NCBI GenBank assembly: GCA_000818945.1
Contig: KN805370.1
Coordinates: 1,176,498 to 1,240,497 of the forward strand
Source of the DNA: Schizochytrium sp. CCTCC M209059
Lineage: Eukaryota; Sar; Bigyra; Thraustochytrida; Thraustochytriidae
DNA: 64,000 nt
Direction: 5' to 3'
Made by a program: the position numbers and the translations under genes. Position 1 is the first letter of the stretch; each line of letters opens with the position of its first letter. Positions 59,456 through 64,000 of the stretch are shown piece by piece. The notes below the pieces were generated by a model, which had not been told where the DNA came from, made no database searches, and saw only the letters and a program-made list of their open reading frames with translations.

Positions 59456-60102
59456 ATGCAACGGAGCCTGCCAGTGGGTCACTCACTCACTCTCTCTCTC
59501 TCACTGCCAACAAGCAAGCGCTTGGCTTATGATGACTTGGCAGCCCGGGCACGCTGTACGAACGCTACTGCGTGTGCAAATGTATACACGCGAGCGCTCG
59601 CCACGAGGCTGGTTCTTTTACGAATAATGAGAGAACGAGTCGGACGCTGCACGCGAATTTCGGCCCACTGCTGACTAGTAAGTACAAATGGCGCCGAAAT
59701 GGGTCGTTGTCTGTGCTATTGCACGGTCGGTCGCCTTGTGGCATTCGCGGGCAGCTACGCGCTTCTGTCACACTCTGATTTTTCTAGGCTAACCGAGGCC
59801 TGAATCTAGAAGCTTGTGGTATCGAGCAGATCCGCCCCCAGCTTGGCCTACTCGTCGACAAGAGTTAGTCTCTCGCCCAGCTTGCACCTTGGTCCTTTCC
59901 AAAAGTTGCAAACCATACCCTGGTAGACATACTACAGTGGTTTGTGCGATGCGACGAAACGGTGGTCCCCGCTCTCGTGCGACACAGCACGAGCTCGCAA
60001 GTACGACACAAAGGTGGTCATCATTAATACACACACACGCGCGCACGCATCATATTTAGTATAGTAGTGAAACATCATCATTGAAGGTATAATAAGGTCG
60101 TA

Positions 60103-60110
60103 TAGGCCTA
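60103..60110. promoter_or_regulatory. TAGGCCTA palindrome (copy 6)
   Basis: Perfect copy in context taTAGGCCTActcc (reverse complement ggagTAGGCCTAta), 121 bp past the stop of the 60231-61934 gene. Confidence 0.25.
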
Positions 60111-60230
60111 CTCCGGGAGACCAACCAAGACCCAAACTCGAGAAAAACCGTGTGGTCGCAAAAGGAGAAGCCCACAACATGATCAGCTGCTTCAAAGTAC
60201 AATGGAAAAATGAAAGACTGCAGCTCCGGA

Positions 60231-61934
60231 TCAGGAGGCGTGCGGCACGCCAGTTGGACGGGACGCACCAATGTTCTGTCCAAATACATGAATGTACTTT
60301 GCGAAATTCTTGGTGAGCGAACCATCGGGTCGCAGAATGGCCTCTATAGAGCCAAATTCTTCTTCCTCGGAAAACTCAGGAGGCGTTGACATGATAAAGA
60401 CGAGTCGTACTCTTGGCGCAGAGATCGCCTCGCCATCTTCTTCGGCAAGGGTCTCCTCTGTAAAAACAAAAGCTCCGTGGAGAATCGGCGAAGTGATGCG
60501 CTGGGCATCCTCAGTTTGAGAAGCACCAACGACCAAAGAAGTCGACATGCGCGCAAGAATGTTCACGTCGGCCTGGCCAAAGGCCCATGGCTTGTTCTTG
60601 TTGGCCTTTGACCCCAAGGGTCGGCCCCGCTTTCGCGGCTGACATAACTGCGGACGCTCATACACATAACCCCCAGGTGTGTCCTGTGCAGGTTTTCTCA
60701 CAAGCTTTTGTGGGGGTGCCAATGTTGATCGCGCCATCTTCGTCTTGCATCGGTGAAAGAGAAAGACCGCGTCACGGTCTTTTTGCGGCGGCGGATAACG
60801 CTTGCGGTGATGCAAAAACATCGTGTCTTCTCCCGTGTCGCCGTTAGGTAATGGCCGCAGCTCGACGCGCTCTCGACTATTCGATGCAAGTCGCACGAAA
60901 CGTTCCTTGCCTTTCGGAGCGCACAAAACCGCTGTCACACGGTCCGCCACTTCTTGCGTACTAATCCCTTCCAAACTGTAGTCAACGCGGAGCTGCAGCC
61001 GCTTCTGCGATCGCTGCGTACTTTCTTCGGCGCTATGCGATCCCGAGGTGAAGAGCCGATCTGCGAGCTTATAGTGCATCTCAAAGCTGTGGCCGAGCCG
61101 GCGCACCTCGCTGGGCAGCTTGACTGACTCCCACTCTTTGTGCTGACTGTCGGCAAGAATACCAAGGATCATTGTCTTGGCACTTTCGGCGCCTTCATCG
61201 TAGATTTGCCGGCGGGACTGTTCTTCCGTCGGCGAGCTCTTGACCATTTTGAGAAAGGCGTGCAGAAACTGGCGATGAGCCATGACCTCTTCCCGCAGTT
61301 TGGTATTTTCCCGCACATCGTCAAGAGCGAGGGTTCCCGCTGCCCCATGTTGCATGGCCGCCTCCAGATCTTTGATTCTCTTGATAAAGGCTTCGCGCTC
61401 GCGCAGGAGTTCTTCATTGCGGCTGCGTTGCATCCCCATTTCGTGTATCAGAGGGTCCATGGGCTTTGGTTTCGCCTCAAAATCTGTTGCCACGTCGCTC
61501 GCTGCTGCACTTGTTGCCGAGTCGCTCGCTTCTGCTTGCAGGTCTGCCGGTACGCCATAGTTCCCGCTTCTTGCACGTTTGGGACTCGGCCGCGATACAA
61601 CCGAGTACACTGTTGGATTTGAGCTCGTTTCACCGCGAAGTCGACGTGCTGCAGCCGCTCGCCATTCTGACGCGTCATCGCGATACGGTGCCGCGTGCAT
61701 AGCCTGGTCAAACTTGCGTTCTTTTTCTTCTTCTTCTTCTTCTTCTTCTTCTTCTTCTTCTTTTTCATGAAGTTTCACCGGAATACATCGTTTTCTTCGC
61801 TCGTGCTCACGAACATGATCACCTTCCGAGACTGATGGTGAGTACAACTCGGCGTCCTGTTGCACGGCGTTAAAGTCGACGACTTCGTCGGCCGCAGCCA
61901 CCGCGCTCCAGCTGCGTTTGGAGCCCGAGTTCAT
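60231..61934 (-). CDS. Putative nuclear protein with coiled coil, START-like region and AT-hook
   Basis: 567 aa from the ATG of 'MNSGSKRSWSAV'; the frame is open 85 codons further, but that part is Arg-rich leader. Visible parts: a Glu run (~59-72, encoded by a CTT/TTC microsatellite at 61723-61762); a Ser/Arg-rich stretch with basic 'RPSPKRARSG'; a helical/coiled-coil region ('RNEELLREREAFIKRIKDLEAAM'); then alternating helix/strand sequence ('LQLRVDYSLEGISTQEVADRV', 'ERFVRLASNSRERVELRPL', 'RDAVFLFHRC'). That pattern reminds me of the START-like domain of oomycete 'M96 mating-specific' proteins, a weak match made by eye. An AT-hook-like 'KRGRPLGSK' (435-443) predicts DNA binding. The last ~120 residues are acidic/mixed. 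A transcription-related role is plausible but unproven. Confidence 0.7.
   Translation of the reverse strand: MNSGSKRSWSAVAAADEVVDFNAVQQDAELYSPSVSEGDHVREHERRKRCIPVKLHEKEEEEEEEEEEEEKERKFDQAMHAAPYRDDASEWRAAAARRLRGETSSNPTVYSVVSRPSPKRARSGNYGVPADLQAEASDSATSAAASDVATDFEAKPKPMDPLIHEMGMQRSRNEELLREREAFIKRIKDLEAAMQHGAAGTLALDDVRENTKLREEVMAHRQFLHAFLKMVKSSPTEEQSRRQIYDEGAESAKTMILGILADSQHKEWESVKLPSEVRRLGHSFEMHYKLADRLFTSGSHSAEESTQRSQKRLQLRVDYSLEGISTQEVADRVTAVLCAPKGKERFVRLASNSRERVELRPLPNGDTGEDTMFLHHRKRYPPPQKDRDAVFLFHRCKTKMARSTLAPPQKLVRKPAQDTPGGYVYERPQLCQPRKRGRPLGSKANKNKPWAFGQADVNILARMSTSLVVGASQTEDAQRITSPILHGAFVFTEETLAEEDGEAISAPRVRLVFIMSTPPEFSEEEEFGSIEAILRPDGSLTKNFAKYIHVFGQNIGASRPTGVPHAS
61723..61762. repeat. 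(TTC)n trinucleotide array within coding sequence (Glu run)
   Basis: About 13 TTC/CTT units encoding GAA/GAG Glu codons in the 60231-61934 gene; length variation would change the protein without a frameshift. Confidence 0.92.
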
Positions 61935-63273
61935 GGCGTGCGACCTGGTCTCCGAGGGTTTTATATAGGCTTGAAGGCCAGGCCTTGCGTCGCGCGCGTT
62001 CGCAGAGAAAAATCGAAAAAGGGATGCTTGGCGCACTGCGTCGCTCGTAGCTCTCCTGCGCCAGGGCTCGCTCTGTGGCGCACGCGCGCTCCGTCCGTCA
62101 CGAGGTCTCCTCGGCTCACTCGCTCGCCAGCTCCGAGCTAAGCACGCCTTTCTCTCTTTCTTGCTCTCGCGCGCGAGCTCGTGTCGCAAGGACCGCTGCT
62201 ACTGCCAGGAGACGCGCACGCACGCGCAGGAGGAGAACAGCCGAGGAGTGAGTAACCCAGCGCACGCGACCCCGCCCCGCTGCGAGCGCGGCTATTTGCG
62301 CGCGGCGCTGCCTGCGCGTCGCGCGAGGCTAGCTGGTTCAGGGTCTACAAGAGGAAGTGAACGCAGAGCCTTCCTTCGTACTGAAAGGAAGCCTCTTCAC
62401 TGACGCGGCCTTGAACTGCGAACAACAACACCCGCCTTGTGCGCGCAAATGACGCGCGTTAATGCAGATAGAATGAGGAGGCGGCGGGGCACAGCAGCCG
62501 GCGCCTGCAAAGGCGCATGGACACCTGCTTTTTTCCATGGTATGAAACGATCGGTATAAAACATGATTTGCTTGCAGGTAGGCGCAAAACGAAGCCAGCT
62601 TGCTGCGCCCTTTCATGCGCAAGTCCTGCGAAGACATGATACAATGATGCAAATGAGTTTGATGCTCAAGGTGTGATCTAGGGCACGCTCCTCCCTCACT
62701 CAAGAGGTCGCCCTCAAGGAAGGCCCAACCTGCGAGAGTACTCGGGCCGCCCTCGAGAATTTCTAGGCCACAACTTTCATCATGGTATGCCATGGTAGTA
62801 CGAATTCTCGCCAAAATCAGCAACAAGGTATACGGGGACTACATGACGAACGGCACGCGCGAGTTGGCGCAGCCCAATAGTTCCACCATCCAAGTTCCAG
62901 ATGGATCTTGCCCGTGAGGCGAAATTATGATCAAGAGTTTCAGGCGCGTACTCACTTCTTAGCAAATCATTTGATCGCTCAAAACAACGCGACGGTGCGC
63001 ATGCGTCCAAGAGACGCCCGGGCTTTCTCGCCACAGTGCAAGCAACGGAGCCTTGTGCATGACAGGCATTCCTCGTTCTTGCTGCGCTCTCGCCCATTCT
63101 TCTTGCTCGAGGATGCTTTGGCCTAGCCAAGGTCTAGGCCCGGACTAGGCCCTGTCTGCCCTTGGCGAGTCCTCCCTCACTCAGGCAGGCTTGGTGGTTG
63201 GCTCAGCCGTAGCAGTAGCAGACTTGCAGAGAACGTCGAGACCAACAGGCGCGCGGGAGGGTGCGAACAGACG
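61935..63273. other. Divergent intergenic region (START-like gene / PSME3)
   Basis: 1.34 kb between divergent starts. The left half is GC-rich (leader of the minus gene), the middle AT-richer. TAGGC/GCCTA half-sites cluster at 63121-63150 ('GGCCTAGCC', 'TCTAGGCCC', 'ACTAGGCCC'), 125-150 bp before the PSME3 start. ORFs here (e.g. 62338-62826 minus) are not recognisable. Confidence 0.5.
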
Positions 63274-64000
63274 ATGGCGGACCGCAAGCGTCGCAAGCGG
63301 GAGGAGGAGTCCTCGGAGGCTGCTCAAAAGGTAGCCTCCGTGCAGGGAGAGATTGCAAAGACAGCGCAGGAGACCTTGGACACGAGGTTGCCTGCGTTCA
63401 TTCTGGAGCTTGACAACCTCGTCGAGAAGCTTGCGCAGGCTCCGTCGCTCCCGATCGTGCCGAGCACCGAGGAGCTCGCCAAGAACGAGGCCCAAAGGAG
63501 AAGCGAGGCAGCAGAAGCAGATCGCGCGCAGGCGCAGACCACGTCCGATAGCAGCAGCAAAACCGAGGAAAGCAAAGACACCGGCGCCGCGGAGGCAACT
63601 ACGACGCCCAAAGTCACCGTTCCGGAGGACGCTGCATTGGCCATCATCCTGCACGATGCACTTGCAAAGGTGCGTGAAGGCACGGAGATGATTGGTCTCA
63701 TCAAGACTTGGGTCCAGCTCAATATTCCTCGAATTGAGGACGGCAACAATTTTGGAGTAGCCGTTCAAGAGGAGTGCGTCAATGAGCTTAACCAGCTTGA
63801 GGGCAAGTGTTTCGCCATCATTGAAACCTCTTCGGAGCAGCTCGGCCGCCGTGCTACGCTCGCGCACAAAATGACCAAACACCCTCTTCTTCACGACTAT
63901 CACGAAGCAGTTCTTCAAAATGACCTTTTCCAGCGCAACTCGGTCAAGATGCGTCTCGTCCGCATGCGCAACGGCTTCATGGTCGTTCACGACCTCCTCA
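63274..64000 (+). CDS. PSME3: Proteasome activator PA28 gamma (REG gamma) subunit, partial at right edge
   Basis: 242 residues are visible from the ATG of 'MADRKRRKREEE' to the window end; by comparison with the ~254-aa animal protein, the core lacks only its last ~15-20 residues. The signature 'WVQLNIPRIEDGNNFGVAVQEECVNEL' region includes the activation loop and its conserved 'EDGNNFGV'; also visible are 'TLAHKMTKHPLLHDYHEAV' and 'MRLVRMRNGFMVVHDLL'. Seven such subunits cap the 20S proteasome and open its gate without ATP. The N-terminal 'RKRRKR' is a likely nuclear localisation signal, fitting the nuclear gamma form. Between helix 1 and helix 2 is a charged Ala/Glu/Thr/Ser-rich insert (~65-112), the position of the family's variable insert. 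The activating C-terminus lies outside the window. Confidence 0.93.
   Translation, partial: MADRKRRKREEESSEAAQKVASVQGEIAKTAQETLDTRLPAFILELDNLVEKLAQAPSLPIVPSTEELAKNEAQRRSEAAEADRAQAQTTSDSSSKTEESKDTGAAEATTTPKVTVPEDAALAIILHDALAKVREGTEMIGLIKTWVQLNIPRIEDGNNFGVAVQEECVNELNQLEGKCFAIIETSSEQLGRRATLAHKMTKHPLLHDYHEAVLQNDLFQRNSVKMRLVRMRNGFMVVHDLL

Larger units (their letters stand above)
59407..60230. other. Intergenic: glycosyltransferase upstream region and 3' region of next gene
   Basis: About 820 bp between two minus-strand genes. TAGGCCTA copies lie at 59448-59455 and 60103-60110; a (TC)n/(ACTC)n tract lies near 59478-59505. No credible ORF. Confidence 0.55.

Noticed and set aside
63181..63990. 269-aa minus-strand ORF at the right edge
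   Set aside because: Antisense to the PA28 gamma coding sequence, which has clear family motifs.
1..64000. CRISPR arrays, IS elements, prokaryotic operons, rRNA genes
   Set aside because: No regularly spaced direct repeats with unique spacers, no transposase-like ORF or terminal inverted repeats, no rRNA sequence; tandem repeats present are contiguous or decayed duplications.

Overview
This window is eukaryotic nuclear DNA. Twenty protein-coding genes and the first codons of a 21st can be supported. Nearly all read as single uninterrupted ORFs. The spacers are long and rich in microsatellites and carry no operon signals, ribosome-binding sites or CRISPR. Gene content (CFAP300 for motile flagella, PA28-type proteasome activator, ECI1, DDX6/Dhh1, topoisomerase II, ACOT9-like thioesterase, aquaglyceroporins, FYVE and ankyrin proteins), few introns and GC-rich coding DNA suggest a flagellate-forming protist. 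A labyrinthulomycete/thraustochytrid-like stramenopile is my best guess. That placement is inference; no rRNA or other taxonomic marker lies in the window.

Layout. Positions 1-197 hold the N-terminus of a minus-strand gene that runs off the left edge (possibly RGS). Positions 198-5196 are a 5-kb gene-free stretch containing a perfect ~615-bp (AAAGA)n array. From 5.2 to 36 kb is the gene-dense part: a PH+AGC-type kinase, CFAP300, an RS-rich RRM protein, two tandem TPMT-family methyltransferases, topoisomerase II, ECI1, a double cytochrome-b5 protein, DDX6/Dhh1, mitochondrial FolD/MTHFD, an ACOT9-like thioesterase, an ankyrin protein and a FYVE protein. From 37 to 51 kb lie only three paralogous minus-strand aquaglyceroporins, separated by 3-7 kb of repeat-rich DNA with one 148-bp N gap (40220-40367). 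From 51 to 56.5 kb is more repeat DNA, including a ~580-bp (TCTTT)n array that is the reverse complement of the left array. From 56.5 to 64 kb are a C2 + GT1 glycosyltransferase, a putative START-like/AT-hook nuclear protein, and a PA28 gamma (PSME3) gene that runs off the right edge.

Functional themes. Five genes carry mitochondrial-type N-termini: both TPMT-like proteins, ECI1, FolD/MTHFD and the ACOT9-like protein. Together they cover fatty-acid oxidation/CoA-ester hydrolysis, one-carbon folate metabolism and small-molecule methylation. Three genes look like membrane-lipid sensors or modifiers (PH kinase, FYVE protein, C2-glycosyltransferase). The three aquaglyceroporins look like a local expansion for glycerol/water flux. 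Otherwise the genes are unrelated neighbours, as is normal in a eukaryote; I see no biosynthetic cluster.

The most unusual aspect is the non-coding DNA. Microsatellites are strongly biased to 5-bp units. Several genes are followed by diverged tandem duplications of 100-210 bp, one of which repeats the gene's own 3' end. An 8-bp palindrome, TAGGCCTA, recurs at least six times, always outside genes.
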